From the NCBI GenBank assembly GCA_020744425.1, contig JAGMUV010000005.1, forward strand, positions 3,472,001 to 3,536,000: DNA of 64,000 nucleotides. The letters run 5' to 3'. The DNA is from Dactylonectria macrodidyma. Lineage: Eukaryota; Ascomycota; Sordariomycetes; Hypocreales; Nectriaceae. Below are positions 36,357 through 50,807 of the stretch, piece by piece. The notes below the pieces were generated by a model. It was not told the DNA's origin and did no database searches. It worked only from the letters and a program-made list of their open reading frames with translations. The translations under genes and the position numbers were made by a program. Position 1 is the first letter of the stretch, and the number at the start of each line of letters is the position of its first letter.

Positions 36357-37516
36357 ATGGGGTCCACCGACTTTGGCAATTTTGAGGTACGCCTCCATCA
36401 ACGCTACCAACACCTGCGTTCCAATGTCATCTGCTAACACTCTTCGTGTGTCACAGAACTTTTGCAAGGACTCGACTCTCCCAGTCTGTAATGTACGTGC
36501 GCCTCGAACCCGCAATATTGGTCGAACGGGACACAATGCCCACCTGACCTGGGACCACTGACTGACTGAGCCTCGCAGCTTCTGAGCAATCCCAGCCACA
36601 GCCAGACCGGACCATGGGGAGGATGCGAACTCACCGGCATCTCCTTGAGCGGTGACCGCCACCTCGCCAATATCGGCTCCATTGTCCTCTGCGGCCTCGC
36701 CATCGCTGCTTCCATTTTCTTAGTGTTGAAGTCAGAGAGGAAGCGAGCCGCTGTCGGACGACGGTATGCACATCTCTCCACCACTCCTTGATATTCCCCC
36801 CGACTGACAAGAATTGCAGGGAAATGCAATTGTTTCTCATCGGCTACATCGTCATTAGCATCTGTGAAATCTTCTCCGTTGGCGGAATTCCTTTGGACAA
36901 AACCGTTCGGGTTGTACGTGCTATGCATGCATCCACCTTGCATCGCCTCACATGCTGACCGCTCTCATTGTAGGCCTTCTCTGCCATCCACATTGGCATG
37001 ATTATTGCTACCCTTTGGATCCTAATGCTGAATGCTGTTGTTGGGTATCAAATTATTGACGATGGCACCCCTCTATCCTTAGGTCTGATTATTGTCTCTG
37101 CCGCTGCCTTGCTCATCGGCACAGGCTACATCGCTCTCGACACCGGTCTCGATTTCACCGGCTACTGGAAGAGCAGCTATGAGACACCGAACCGAAACAT
37201 TGCCCTCTACGTTTTGTATCAGCTGGTTCCTCTGATCCTGCTCGTCGCCTTCTTCGTCCTCGAGGCCATTCTCGTCGTCCGAGTCCTTGGCGAGACCCGC
37301 CCTATGATCTATCTGACGGCCGCTGCCGTGCTCTTTGCCATCGGCCAGATCTTCAACTACGTCATCAGCAAGTACATCTGTGACGGCACCAGCGGCAAGA
37401 TCGACGGATCCCTGTTCCAGACGCTCTTCACCCTCCTATCCGTTGTCATGATCTGGATCTTCTGGTCTAGCATCACCGAGGATGACTGGCCAATGCAGAC
37501 CAGTACCTATCCTTAA
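36357..37516 (+). CDS. CHS7: Chitin synthase export chaperone Chs7
   Basis: Five exons (36357-36386, 36457-36492, 36579-36763, 36820-36913, 36974-37516) encode 295 aa. The lumenal N-terminus starts MGSTDFGNFENFCKDSTLPVC; the short Cys-rich start and the following seven hydrophobic helices are the family pattern (for example LFLIGYIVISICEIFSVGG and LYQLVPLILLVAFFVLEAIL). Chs7 is an endoplasmic-reticulum membrane chaperone needed for folding and export of class IV-type chitin synthases such as yeast Chs3. The first two coding exons are only 30 and 36 nt. The 5' leader is long and CA/CT-rich. Assignment is firm. Confidence 0.95.
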
Positions 37517-38375
37517 AAAGCTGTGTTTGACTTGTCAGTCTTTGGGAGCGGCGTTTGGGATGGCGGCGCATTTTCGGTTTCGATATCACTCTCTTGCTCG
37601 GCGACTTTTTCACAGTCGAACGACGCCACATGTTGACGGAAATGATTTGAAGGAGCATAACGGGGTGGCATTCTTTTCGCTTTTGGTACCTGCAAGCCTA
37701 TTTACAACAAGTCGGATTGGGTAATCGTGCGAGGTGATTGCATACGACTATTATTGTTGGGAGGTGGTGAGATGGACATGGCCCTTGCCGAAGGACCAGT
37801 TGGAAGTTGCCTTGTTGGACTGTGTTATACATGCTAGAACGGGCTTGTCACCCGCTGGCCTGTACATATTAGGTGATTTAGTTTAGACATGACTTCGTAA
37901 GTATACCCTGGTTGAGCGACTAATGCATATGGAAGTCGAAGATAGATTCGAGTAATTCAACAACGAAGTTGCAAAAAGATCCCTCTGGCCGTCTTGCCTA
38001 ACAAGTTATCATGTGGGATACGAGATTTGACTTAATCTATATTTAGCCATAAAATGTCTGATTGCTCTGTCGCCATTGCCGTAGTCGTTGATGTCTCGAG
38101 AGTATTAAATTTATTAGGACGCCCACCATTGGCTGCGCCATCACGGATCACTTGCGCGAGTGGATCAACCAGCACGAGGCTGCGAAATCCCCATCACAGC
38201 CTTGTCACTTTATTCCGTCACCATCTCTGTTTTTGCTCCTTCAACGCACACACGCAAACGAACCACACACTCTTTGACACAAAATTTTCCTCCCCTTCTT
38301 CACCTCCTCAGTCGCTTCCGCACCCCTCGAAACCGAAATCGAGCCCGAAAATAGCGACACGTCTCAACCTTCACC
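37517..38375. other. Intergenic region, Chs7 3' UTR and SSL1 promoter
   Basis: About 860 bases. The right 200 bases are CT/CA-rich and form the likely SSL1 leader. The left part probably contains the CHS7 3' UTR. No gene seen. Confidence 0.5.
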
Positions 38376-39885
38376 ATGGCCGACTCGGATGGCGAGTATG
38401 TCGAGAACGACATGTCTGACGACGACCTCATGGACCACCGAGTCACCAAGAACGACCACCAGGCGGGCAACGGGAAGCCCTCGCGCGGACGCAAGGCTGA
38501 CCGTAACGCGGCACGGTCTTGGGAGAAGTCGAAGCGCACGTGGGAGACGAACCTGCCCGAGGAGGACCAGGACGGCATCCTCAACCTCGCGACGCTCGAG
38601 GCGGAGAAGCGCAAGCGGCTGCTGCGCGACACGACGCCCCTGCAGCGAGGCATCATACGCCACCTGGTCCTCGTGCTGGACATGTCCTTCGCCATGGCGG
38701 AGAAGGACCTGCTGCCCACGCGGTACCGCCTCACGCTCAAGTACGCCGCCGCCTTTGTCCGCGAGTTCTTCGAGCAGAACCCCATCTCGCAGCTGGGCAT
38801 TATCGGCATGCGTGACGGTGTTGCCGTCCGTATCAGCGACGTGGGAGGTAACCCGAGCGAGCACCTGGAGAGGCTGAAGGGCCTAGAGAACCAGGATCCA
38901 CAGGGGAATCCGAGTCTACAGAACGCACTCGAGATGTGTCGCGGTGCGCTATTGTACGTGGTTGGGCTGTCCCCCATCCGCCTCACAATCGGAGATTCAG
39001 TGATTTTATCATGTGTGCTGACCAGACCGCCTACGTAGCCATGCGCCGTCACATGGCACACGAGAAGTCCTAATCATCTACGGCGCCCTGCTGTCCAGCG
39101 ACCCCGGCGACATCCACGAGACGATTGGCAACCTCATCAACGACCGAATGCGCGTATCTATAGTCGGCCTGTCCGCCCAGGTGGCCATCTGCGCTGAGCT
39201 ATGCTCGCGCACCAACGCCGGCGACGAGTCGCAGTACAATATTGCCATGGACGAGGTGCACTATCGCGAGCTCTTCCTGGCCGCCACGACTCCCCCAGTC
39301 ACCCGCACCGAGAAGCACAGCACCGCCAGCCTGCTCCTGATGGGCTTCCCATCTCGTACGCTGGCCCCCGACGGCACGACGAGCTACTGCGCCTGTCACA
39401 ACAAGCCCTGCCGCGAGGGCTATCTCTGCACCCGATGCAGCACCCGCGTGTGTCGCCTCCCCGCCGAGTGTCCCGCGTGCAGCCTCACTCTCATCCTGTC
39501 CACCCACCTGGCGCGCTCCTACCACCACCTGTTCCCGCTGCGCAACTGGATCGAGGTCCCGTGGCCCAAGGCCGTCAAGTCCGCCGCCTGCTTCTCCTGC
39601 CTGGCGCCGTTTCCGGAGCCACCCAAGAGTACTGCCCCCGACAAGGACAAGGCAAAGGATAAGACCAAGGATGAAGCTGCCCGCCCGGCCGCCAAGGGCG
39701 TCAGCGAGAGCGGCCGGTACGCCTGCGAAGTGTGTGATGAGCACTTCTGCATCGACTGTGATGTCTTCGCCCATGAGGTCATCCACAACTGCCCTGGGTG
39801 TCAAAGCAAGGTCCAGATTGCCCCTGTCGCGTCGAACGAGGTGAATGGCAATGGCCACACCAACGGCGACGTTGTCATGACTTAG
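38376..39885 (+). CDS. SSL1: TFIIH core subunit Ssl1 (p44)
   Basis: Two exons (38376-38953 and 39039-39885) encode 474 aa, against 461 in yeast. After an acidic start, an Ssl1-type vWA domain begins HLVLVLDMSFAMAEKDLLPT (residues about 95-275). It is followed by a Cys-rich zinc-binding region (CACHNKPCREGYLCTRC, then CPACSLTLILSTHLARSYHHLFP) and a C-terminal C4C4 RING-like element (CEVCDEHFCIDCD ... HNCPGC). Ssl1 binds and activates the helicase Rad3/XPD in TFIIH, for RNA polymerase II initiation and nucleotide excision repair. A Lys/Asp-rich insert (KDKAKDKTKDEA) separates the zinc elements, probably a flexible linker. Confidence 0.97.
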
Positions 39886-40298
39886 TAACCATAGAGGGAT
39901 GGAGACGACGGAGCATTTGGGATATGATACGGGACTGAGCATAAATGGAGGGGGGGATGTGGACGGGATACCCGGAAAAAGCAATACTACTACTTGGGGC
40001 TTGGGACTTTGTAACCAGCCTGTAACGAACAAACTATCATGTCACGCAGCGTACCAGGAGATGGCTGCCACAAGGCGCATATGGGGAACAATTTTTGAAT
40101 TTTCTTTTCTTGGGGGCGTGTGGCCTTTCCAATACCCAGCTTGAATATTCATGGCTAAGCAGTGTGATCGCATTTTATCATGAGTCGTCACGGCGAACAA
40201 TCTTCTCCTGTGTTGTGTCTGTCTGTTCGAGTCATGGACAACATCAACCACTGTGTTTTCGGCCCTCACGCGAGCTACAACTGCAATGCCCGTGGATT
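39886..40298. other. Convergent 3' intergenic region
   Basis: About 410 bases between the tails of SSL1 and HPPD. No gene seen. Confidence 0.5.
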
Positions 40299-42553
<2,255 letters not shown>

Positions 42554-43351
42554 ATGACCTGCGTAGCATTGAGCAAGCATGATACCAACATTCTTGAGAA
42601 GATCAAGGACCCGGAATCAAATCCTCTCACGGGGATCGTTCTCGATCCTTCGTTACCTCGCGACCCCCATATCACAGACACTGGCGTGTATGAGGGGGTA
42701 ATTGCAAAGGAGCGAGAAATCATCCAGTCCATCCAGAAGATCGAGTCGCAACTGATGCGGGCTGGGCCGAATCATAGCAAGGATGTCGCCATAGAGGGAT
42801 ACAAACAATGTCTTTCCGCCATTGAAAACATCATTTCCGAGCACCACAACTATGCAAGCGCCAGGAATAATCGAGTCCAAATATTCAGACGACTCTATGG
42901 AGATGCTATCCTCCTCTCCGAAACCTCAGACACTTCCATGTCATTAGTCGAGAGTCTGGAAGCGGCAGAAAAGAAGCAAGTGGCGGTAACAGCGCTCACG
43001 GACATGGAGACCTCGATCAAACTCCTGTCACCGCCATCGTTGGCCAGTCCCATCTCGCCCCAAGCCGCCCGGACATTGTCCATGGCACACACACAAAGGG
43101 CGGCGATGTACCTGAAGACGGCCAAACTATTATTGCATCGCTCCCTGGACATCGACAACAGCCTGCCAGAATCAAAGTGGGACAAGTTGGACTTTGAGGA
43201 GGCTGCATCAAAGGATCTCGCTTTGGGTGGCCGATATGGTAACCCGATCGCGAAGGGGCTCGCTGTGAGTGTCAACCCCACCGCGAAGCTGTGTGGGCAG
43301 ATCGTTCGAGAGGCGATGAAGAAGGAGTATGGCCCATCCTTTGGCGAATAG
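42554..43351 (+). CDS. TPR protein related to TTC36
   Basis: Intronless, 265 aa. Two parts match the TTC36/HBP21 family: ASARNNRVQIFRRLYGD (about residue 102), resembling the TPR turn of animal TTC36, and a C-terminal block running from ASKDLALGGRYGNPIAK through VNPTAKLCGQIVREAM (about 220-258), the most conserved family part. Between them lie helical repeats (KKQVAVTALTDMETSIKLL, RTLSMAHTQRAAMYLKTAKLL) that fit TPR-like helices. In mammals TTC36 is reported to bind HPD and protect it from degradation; here the gene sits head-to-head with HPPD. The fungal function is unproven. Family call from pattern only, without a search. Confidence 0.8.
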   Translation: MTCVALSKHDTNILEKIKDPESNPLTGIVLDPSLPRDPHITDTGVYEGVIAKEREIIQSIQKIESQLMRAGPNHSKDVAIEGYKQCLSAIENIISEHHNYASARNNRVQIFRRLYGDAILLSETSDTSMSLVESLEAAEKKQVAVTALTDMETSIKLLSPPSLASPISPQAARTLSMAHTQRAAMYLKTAKLLLHRSLDIDNSLPESKWDKLDFEEAASKDLALGGRYGNPIAKGLAVSVNPTAKLCGQIVREAMKKEYGPSFGE

Positions 43352-44011
43352 GCAGATCGGTGGTATAGATATATATATATGGTTACGCAGCGCCGCGCTG
43401 GAATCAATCGAATAATGATTGTTTAGTGGCCTCAGCTTTTACTGACATCTAAGTTAGGAAGATTTGGATGATAGGCCAGCACGTCTGGAGACCTCGAGAA
43501 TTAGTGACTATTTCAATATTTCCAATTCGCATGCTCAATTTCAGTTCACCTACCGTAGCCCGGCCTGGATCGTCTCGTCAGTGGTTCGGCCCTTCTCCTT
43601 CTCCTCGCGGTTGATTCTCGTCACAGCTGCGGAGAGACCAATGAGTACCCCAAAGATGGGATCCGCAACGCGGGAGATTATGTAAGTAGGAGCGGCTGGC
43701 ATCTTTTCGGTAGAAGCAAAAAGAAAAGCATTAATTGACTCGGATGAGCAAAACTTTGGATCGGTTCAAAGTAGCCAAACTGCCAATTCACCTCGAGTTG
43801 CTGATGGGTCGCGGAGAGCTTCGAGTCGGCCCTGGTGAGGGTCTGAGCACGGTCCATCTTCCAGGCTAGCATATCACGTGACTCTACGCATGCGACTCGC
43901 TTGCCCCAAATTGCCAACCCACAAACCCCAAATTTTGCACCAAATTCCCGATCACGGTTCACGACGACGCAAACTTCACCCAGTACATTCCGACAACAAC
44001 CGCCGGACAAG
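43352..44011. promoter_or_regulatory. Intergenic region and RPL27 promoter
   Basis: About 660 bases. A palindromic E-box, CACGTG, lies at 43875-43880 in the context ATATCACGTGACTC, about 130 bp before the RPL27 start; CACGTG is the Cbf1-type site and occurs in fungal ribosomal-protein promoters. A short (TA)n run, near 43367-43380, marks the 3' UTR of the gene to the left. Confidence 0.55.
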
Positions 44012-44675
44012 ATGAAGTTCCTCAAGGTCGGCCGAGTCGCCATCATCACCCGCGGCAGATACGCCGGAAAGAAGGTACGACGCTTGCGACATCCCTGATC
44101 CCGTCGAGTTGCGCGCCTCCCGACAATATGGTGCTGGCGGATTTTGTGTGTGCCTCGTCGGATGGCACTGGAGGGAAGGAGATGGGATTTTTGCTTTGAG
44201 ACCGGTTATTAAAGGACACGAAAGCTGACTCAAATTGTTCTGCAGGTTGTCATCATTCAGCCCGTTGACAACGGCAACAAGCCTCACCCTTTCGGCCATG
44301 CCCTGGTTGCCGGCATTGAGCGCTACCCCTCCAAGATTACACGCCGTATGTCCAAGACTCGCCAGGAGAAGCGATCCAAGATCAAGCCCTTCATTAAGGT
44401 CGTCAACTACAACCACCTGATGCCCACCCGCTACACCCTGGAGCTCGAGGGCCTCAAGGGCACCATCTCCAACGACACCTTCAAGGAGGTGTCTCAGCGC
44501 GAGGACGCCAAGAAGACTGTCAAGAAGGTGCTTGAGGACCGATACACCAGCGGCAAGAACCGATGGTTCTTCACCCCTCTCAGTATGTGTTCACCTGTCC
44601 CTGGGTGCCGGCCCCTGGTTGCTCACGAACTGGTTGTGTGCGGACTTGGACTAACCATCAATTACAGAGTTTTAA
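44012..44675 (+). CDS. RPL27: 60S ribosomal protein L27 (eL27)
   Basis: Three exons (44012-44074, 44246-44582, 44668-44675) encode 135 aa, against 136 in yeast. The start [21 protein letters not shown] is the KOW-type beginning of eL27, followed by [23 protein letters not shown] and [19 protein letters not shown], ending [12 protein letters not shown]. The last exon is only 8 nt: it completes one Lys codon, then Phe and stop. The first intron (171 nt) is long for this window, a common trait of ribosomal-protein genes. It is a structural component of the cytosolic large subunit. Confidence 0.97.
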
Positions 44676-45372
44676 AAAATCGTTTCTCCATCACGGTTAG
44701 GGAGTTGGCGGGATGTAAAGAGCATCGATTGGCATTAAGGAACCCCGGTTTATGGGAATCAATATGAATGTTTCTTAAAAATCTGATCCCTCACCGCGTG
44801 ACTGTTGGTATCAGAAAGTTGACGCGGATGGAACTGGTTGTCCCCAGTGGAAAAAAAGGGCAAGGGTGGATTTGCTTTGTGAGCGTTTCCCCCAGCGGTC
44901 ACGAAAGGAAGGCCTGGGGGGCCCATGAACACACAACGTCTACTATGTACTCACTCCAATGCAAATTTCATGAACCAATTATTCAGATAATTACTGTGAA
45001 AGCATGCGGGGTTCGTCATTGTTTTGCCCATTTCGTTTCTACATGTCTATGGCCAAACGCCTTCTAAAGTACACATCAGATTAGACCTCGTGATGCAAGT
45101 CCTTGCATGCACCCAGACCTTCGCACGCTGCGGACCAGCTCTATGGCTCTACAGTCGTTATCCCTCCATCCTTCCGTCAAGCAGAATATTTCAAAGTCTC
45201 CAATCGATCAGAAAGTGCGACTAGTCAACGTAAATGTGCACGCGATCAAGCCGTTCCAAGGTTTTGATAAAGGAAAAGAAAAAGTCCCTAGATCGCCGTT
45301 CGCCTAGTAGACAACGCCTTGATGGCGTAACTGATAGAATCCAGATTTCATTGGTTCCGTATTATTCAAGGT
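44676..45372. other. Convergent 3' intergenic region
   Basis: About 700 bases between RPL27 and the transporter tail. AT-rich patches near 44990-45010 fit 3' UTR sequence. No gene seen. Confidence 0.5.
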
Positions 45373-46757
45373 CTAGGTGTGCTGCACAGGGTTGTTAATT
45401 CCGAATCGGCTGGCAACTTCGTCATGAATCTTAGAGGGGTCATACTCGGGAGCGTAGCTGGGAGCCAGTCCACCAAACATGGTGAAGATCAAGAACGCAG
45501 TCGCGACAATGATTGTAAGCTTGCGGAGAACGGGCTTGCGAGCACCGAACTCAGCCCACTGTCGGTTGGCGTCCATGATGTGACCCTTCAGCTGCTCGTA
45601 GCCGAGCTTGTAATAGACCATGCCACCGAGAGCAATGGAGTAACCGAAGAACTGAAGACCGGTGACTTGGGTGCCCCAGATAGCCATGGAGGCAGCAACC
45701 AGCATGATATCCTTGAGGACACCGCAGAGAGTCAGAACAACGGCGGAAGTCTTGCCAATCTGTAGAGACACATTAGCTAACCGGTTGCGTGATTCGAGTG
45801 GTGGACTTGAACGTACCAGGAAGACAACGGAAACGTTGAGCATGAAGGCGCAGAGGCCGTTGAGGAAGAAAGTAAATAGTCCGACATTGTAGACCTGGTC
45901 CATGGTGCAGTGGGGAACCTCCCAGATGAGGGCAACAACACCGTTCATGATAGCGCAAATGGGCGCAAAGTAGTACAGAGAGACCAAGGGGTCCATCTTG
46001 TAGTCAGCTGAGCTCAGAAGGCGCTGGACCATGGTAAGTCGCAGAGCCTCGAAAATGACACCACCAATCTGGTACATAACACCAATGACGACGAAGTGAA
46101 TTTCTCCGATGGAAGCGATGATGACTCCCACGACAATGGCCGAGACATTGAGGAACTGCTTGAGGTTGGGCTGTGAAACTCCAAGGGCCCAGCCGGAGAT
46201 GAGAACAGCAACAGGGGTGGTGGCCTTGAGCATCTGGATGAAAGCAACTGAGAGGTAGAGATAGGTCAAGTTGCCGCAAATCAAACTCAAACTGAAGAAG
46301 ATGCCAATGGGAACGATGGCGCGCATGTAGACGCGGCTGTTCATCTTAACGGTCTTTCGGCCATCAAGAAGAGTGGTCCATCGAGCCATGATCTGAGTGA
46401 CAACGGTAGCGAATGTCAAGTGGTAGGTCGTCAAGATGACAGGGTAACCTGGTTCGGGGGGTCAGTATTGGGAGGACGGATTCGGGTATCGAGCGAGCGT
46501 ACGGAAGTTGAGCGTATCGAGGAGCCATTTGTTGAATAGAATGACGGACGAGCTGAAGCCAATCCAGCAGCTGAAGAGGAAGCGGTCAGCCAAATGCGAA
46601 GAGCACGGTTGAAGCCATGCTGTACTCACATCACGTAGAGAGATGGATGAATGCCAGAGTAAGCCTTGGGCTTCTCGAGGCCAGGTTTGACCGTGGGAAG
46701 AACCGGCGTGGTGGCGCGCGGCGTCTCACCGGAGATTCGGATCTTTTCGTCATTCAT
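45373..46757 (-). CDS. TPT-family (triose-phosphate/nucleotide-sugar type) transporter
   Basis: Four exons (46757-46630, 46570-46503, 46448-45817, 45759-45373) encode 404 aa. About ten membrane helices are expected. TPT landmarks: SSSVILFNKWLLDTL, YPVILTTYHLTFATV, LYLSVAFIQMLKATTPVAVL, GEIHFVVIGVMYQIGGVIFE and a C-terminal YSIALGGMVYYKLGY. The drug/metabolite-transporter superfamily includes Golgi and ER nucleotide-sugar carriers; the substrate cannot be read from sequence. A start 19 codons upstream is possible, but MNDEKIRI looks like the family start. The last intron (45760-45816) is 57 nt with no stop in frame, so its retention would add 19 residues. A degenerate hexamer repeat lies about 570 bp upstream. 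Confidence 0.92.
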
Positions 46758-47321
46758 CGCGACTGCTTTGGTGAAAATGGCGAGGTGGTGAAGGTGGAAG
46801 TTGGTGAACAATTAGAGTCGTGATAAGAAGATCAGAAGACAGATTTTAGGGGACGCGCAAACGAGCGGACGGACAGCCGAGTCCTAGCAGGGGGGACAAA
46901 AAAAAAAGAGAGGGGTGCCGGAATATGCAATTGGCGGGGCCCTGGTGAGACTGTGTCCCAAGAAAGGAAAAGAACGATCTTGCGAGCAAAAAGCTTGGCT
47001 GGACAGTTTGCAAGGGGCAAGAGTCGATGTGAAGAGAAACAAGAGATCAAGACACTGTCCCTGGTTCTGGAAGAAGAAGGAAGAGAAGGAGGGTGAAAGA
47101 GGAGGGTCAAGGGGGGAGGGAAGGGTGAGAAGCGGCAATTAAAAAAAAACAAAAGGGATTTCTTTGGAAATTAGTCCATGGGATGGGGGAGCCATTTGCC
47201 CTCGCCAGGCAAACGCAAGGCGCATCCCACCTCCCTTAGGAGATGGATTGGACGCGAGGGAGGGAGCGTAGGCACTCGGGCATCGCCATTACGGACAGTG
47301 ACTGGTTGCAGTAAAAGTGCA

Positions 47322-47375
47322 GGTACTGGTACGGGTACAAGGACGGGTGCAGGGACGGGTACAGGCACAGGTTCA
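47322..47375 (+). repeat. Degenerate hexamer tandem repeat, GGTACN
   Basis: Nine hexamers in a row: GGTACT, GGTACG, GGTACA, AGGACG, GGTGCA, GGGACG, GGTACA, GGCACA, GGTTCA. Period six is exact although the units have drifted. It is in the upstream region of the TPT-family transporter. Confidence 0.8.
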
Positions 47376-50300
47376 GCGCACTGGTACCAATGCCCCTAAG
47401 GCCGCAGACAGACCAGCCGCTGGACGCGCGTGCAGGGGGCTGCTGACAAGGGGGATGGCGGGAGCGCCAAGGGGGAGGGGGGAATAATGGGCTGTAGAGG
47501 ACAGGTATCTATTGGCACGTACGCACGGCGTATGGGTACTCCGTGCTGATCCAAGCTCATCCAGCTGTGACCAGATTATTATCCGGTCCCCAAGCCATGC
47601 AAAATATACCTGATCCCATTCAGGGGAACCCTTGGCCAGCATCCAAGCCTGGCGAATCAATCCACCCACGTTTGGAGATCCTCTGCTTGTTCATCGTCAG
47701 ATAAGGGGAGTTGCCGTGGGAAGAAGCTCTCGCCTCACAGATCCGGCGCACTGGCTCTCCGTCCCCTATTCAAGGACTCCATAATATTAGCGGGTTTACT
47801 GTAGGTACTTGTACATGCATTGTCTCTCATGCGTTCGTTCAGCTGGAGGCGGCTGGGTGAGACCTAGAGTGTGTCCCACCCAGCACTATGGATGGCGGGC
47901 TTACAGCTGATGAGGAATGCAAGTGGCTTTGTCACTGCTTGAGAACCCCCTTTTTTTTTGTGGTCGAATCTGTCCATACCTTACCAAAAGTGTCATCCAA
48001 AGCAAGTCTTCCTCACGGACCCCCCGATGATGTGATGTGCTAAAAGGAAACATTCGCTAAAAGCATGCCTCGCACAAGTGCATACTTCGTGCGACATCTT
48101 CGACGGTAACTCCCACAGTCATGGTTGGACTTGTGTTTGTGGAGAAGCAGTCGTGTACGTTTTACCATCAATGGAGCAGGATCCAAGTGCAGTACGACTA
48201 TACAAAGTCTGCATGGCGACAGGCTGGACTGTTGAATCTCGCTGGACCAGCCTTGTCAGAGCGCCCCGACTGAGCACCAAGCTTACTGCACTTCTGGGGC
48301 TCTCTCGTCCATAAGCTCAGGGGCGTCAGGGACAGGGCCATGATGCGCGTTGTTGGGAGGATGATGAAAACCCACGCCTCCATCACGATAGCTCCCCGCG
48401 AGTGAGATCCGTCTCCGCGTCAAAGTACCTTTCCAAGGAAGGACAAGCGTGACTTGGAAGACTCCGAGTCTATCACAGTGTTCGTACGGCTATCGTCTAT
48501 CATCGCCTTATCATTATCCTAGATGGAAGCGAGGTCGAGGTTGGACCGAGCACAGCAGGCCAGTTATTACAACTCGGCAAATATCTAAGATGCAGCATCT
48601 TGGCCGCACCACGTCGAGAAATCTCAGATCTAGTAAGCATGGTCCATGTCTCTCCGCAAATGCTAGGCTGTGATGACACTGTTCCCGCGACGACTGCCGT
48701 TCCCCATCCTACCTACTCAGTGAGGGACCCTGATATTCTCAGCTTCCTTCCAGCGATAATTCGAAGGACAACGACAAACACGAGCCTTGTGAAGCGTTGA
48801 AGTGTCTCATCTCATCCGCCCCGAGAGCCGGTATTCGGATGATTGATTCCCACAGTAACTCAAACAGACCACGTTGCTGGGGACTAAGGTACTGGTACCT
48901 CCCGCCAGAGGCCCTTCCTCTCTCGTCCCGCCCGCTGTGGATATTTAGGCCCGCCCTGTCGCCCAGGTGGATGAGTCCACGCAAGAACACCCATACCCAT
49001 AGCATGAGACAGCATGCGCTGAGACAAGGCTGTGTTTGTCAGACGTAAAATATCGAATTCCTACTGCACTATGTCACCCATACCCCTGTTGAGGCTGTTG
49101 GAAGCGGAATCGTGTCCTCATGGCCACAAGCGCTGAACCCCAAACCCATGAAGCCTACGAAAGCCTTGCCACTCCCAGCCATGTGTGCGGTCGTTGGTGA
49201 TGTGGTGCTTGCACAGCCAACCGCCAACAATTGGGCGATCTTTGATCTGCCTGCGCGTTTCAGACCTGAAGCATATGCCTTCTGCTAAACAAGGGGTGGG
49301 TCTTGCTGCTTCAAGATGATGAAGTCCAGTTGATACCTCCCAGAACCCCTGCATTTCTGACATCTATCGAACGGTGCTGACGAAGCTTCGGTGTTGTCAA
49401 TCTCGGGCTGGTTGCTCATGTTGGTTTCTCATGTTATGTAATTATGGTCGACTGGGTTTCCACCCAGCGTGTTGGAGCAGAGACGGCTTCAATCACGATT
49501 GCCCCTGCGCGAGGGAGGCGGGTAAGGAGGGCGGCCTGGATAGACAGGGCTAAGAATATTGAAATTTTCTAATCATGTATGGCGTTCAATGGTCTGTCTT
49601 AGAGAAAAGGGACTACCAGTCACTAGCACCAAATCTCTGGGACTTCAGCAACTAGCTTACTCGCCCCCTAGATTGGGCTTTCCAGCACTAGGTGGGTGAG
49701 AGGAGCCAATGTCATCCACTCCTGTTCTGTTGTCACCCAGAGGTGATTTCCAGGATGACGGTCAGCGCGTTAGGGTGCCACAATTGTCCTTGGAAGGGAC
49801 TTGTGCGAGGACAATCTGACATTTCTAGCCACTGCTTGGGTTGGTTTGGGTTGGTTGGGTGCCCTTCGTGCGAGTCCCTAGGTTGTTGGCAATGTTGAAC
49901 ACGGCTGTACGCCTTTGAACAAGAACATGAATCTCAAACACATTAGCGGATCCTCAACGCCGACAGTGTGGCTTTCAACATGACTCTTTGGCCGTGAAAA
50001 AAGTCAACTCCGGCCCGATAATTGCCACTTGTGGCGAGTCAAATAACTCGTCCTGGTTGATGTAGCCAAGACAGACAGGATATTAGATGTTTGCCAGCCT
50101 ACATGCACTGACACCTAGGCTCGCTTGAAACACATAGCCTCCGGTGGCAAGGCGTAGCATATTCGTATTAGCCCTGTCGGAGCTGGAATTGGCCCTCATC
50201 TTAGGAAATTGCGGCAACCTCTCTGTGGAGGCCGAGTGGTTATCAACCCGGTCCGTCGCGCAAGCCTCCCGAGTAGCCGCGAGCGGCTGAACGATATCGT

Positions 50301-50755
50301 CATTTCAGGAATGTGTGATAAGCCGTCAGCGACACGTGCGACGAACGGGATTGGTCGCTGGCGAGCAATTGTCTTGGCTTATATCCCACGCTTTGGAGGG
50401 GTGCCATTGTCACATCAACCACCAGAAGTTGGCTGACACGGCAATTATACGCCTTATGAGCGCCCTGAGATATCCGAGAGGCCAGGGAAACCGATAGCAG
50501 ACCGGCCAACGAAAGCCACTTTGGCACTAAAAAGGCCAAGCTTCTCGTCTGTGGCACAGTGCCCGTTGTCCGCTGGCGCCTCAGCGTTCGGGCGATGCTG
50601 GCTGGAGCTTTAGCCCCTCCACCGCCCCTCGAGAGCCTGTTCTGGGCACCCACATGGCCTGAAGGGTCCTCACGTTTGCGCCATGGCGCTGTAAGACCTG
50701 CCGTTCTCAGGGCAGGTAGGGCACTCAGCACCTGGGGAGACTGTTAAAAATGGGT

Positions 50756-50807
50756 GCTACGTAGGTACGTACGTGCCACGGGCTACCTAGGTACCTAGGT
50801 ACGTAGC
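50756..50807. repeat. Palindromic TACCTAGGTA cluster
   Basis: An 18-nt perfect palindrome, TACCTAGGTACCTAGGTA, at 50784-50801 lies inside 8-nt inverted arms GCTACGTA (50756-50763) and TACGTAGC (50800-50807). Shorter relatives occur near 521, 650, 4648, 15355 and 22221, all intergenic. Confidence 0.75.

Noticed and set aside
50229..50245. tRNA-like A-box word GGCCGAGTGGTTA
   Set aside because: No B box (GGTTCGANTC) at the proper distance and no cloverleaf arms can be formed.
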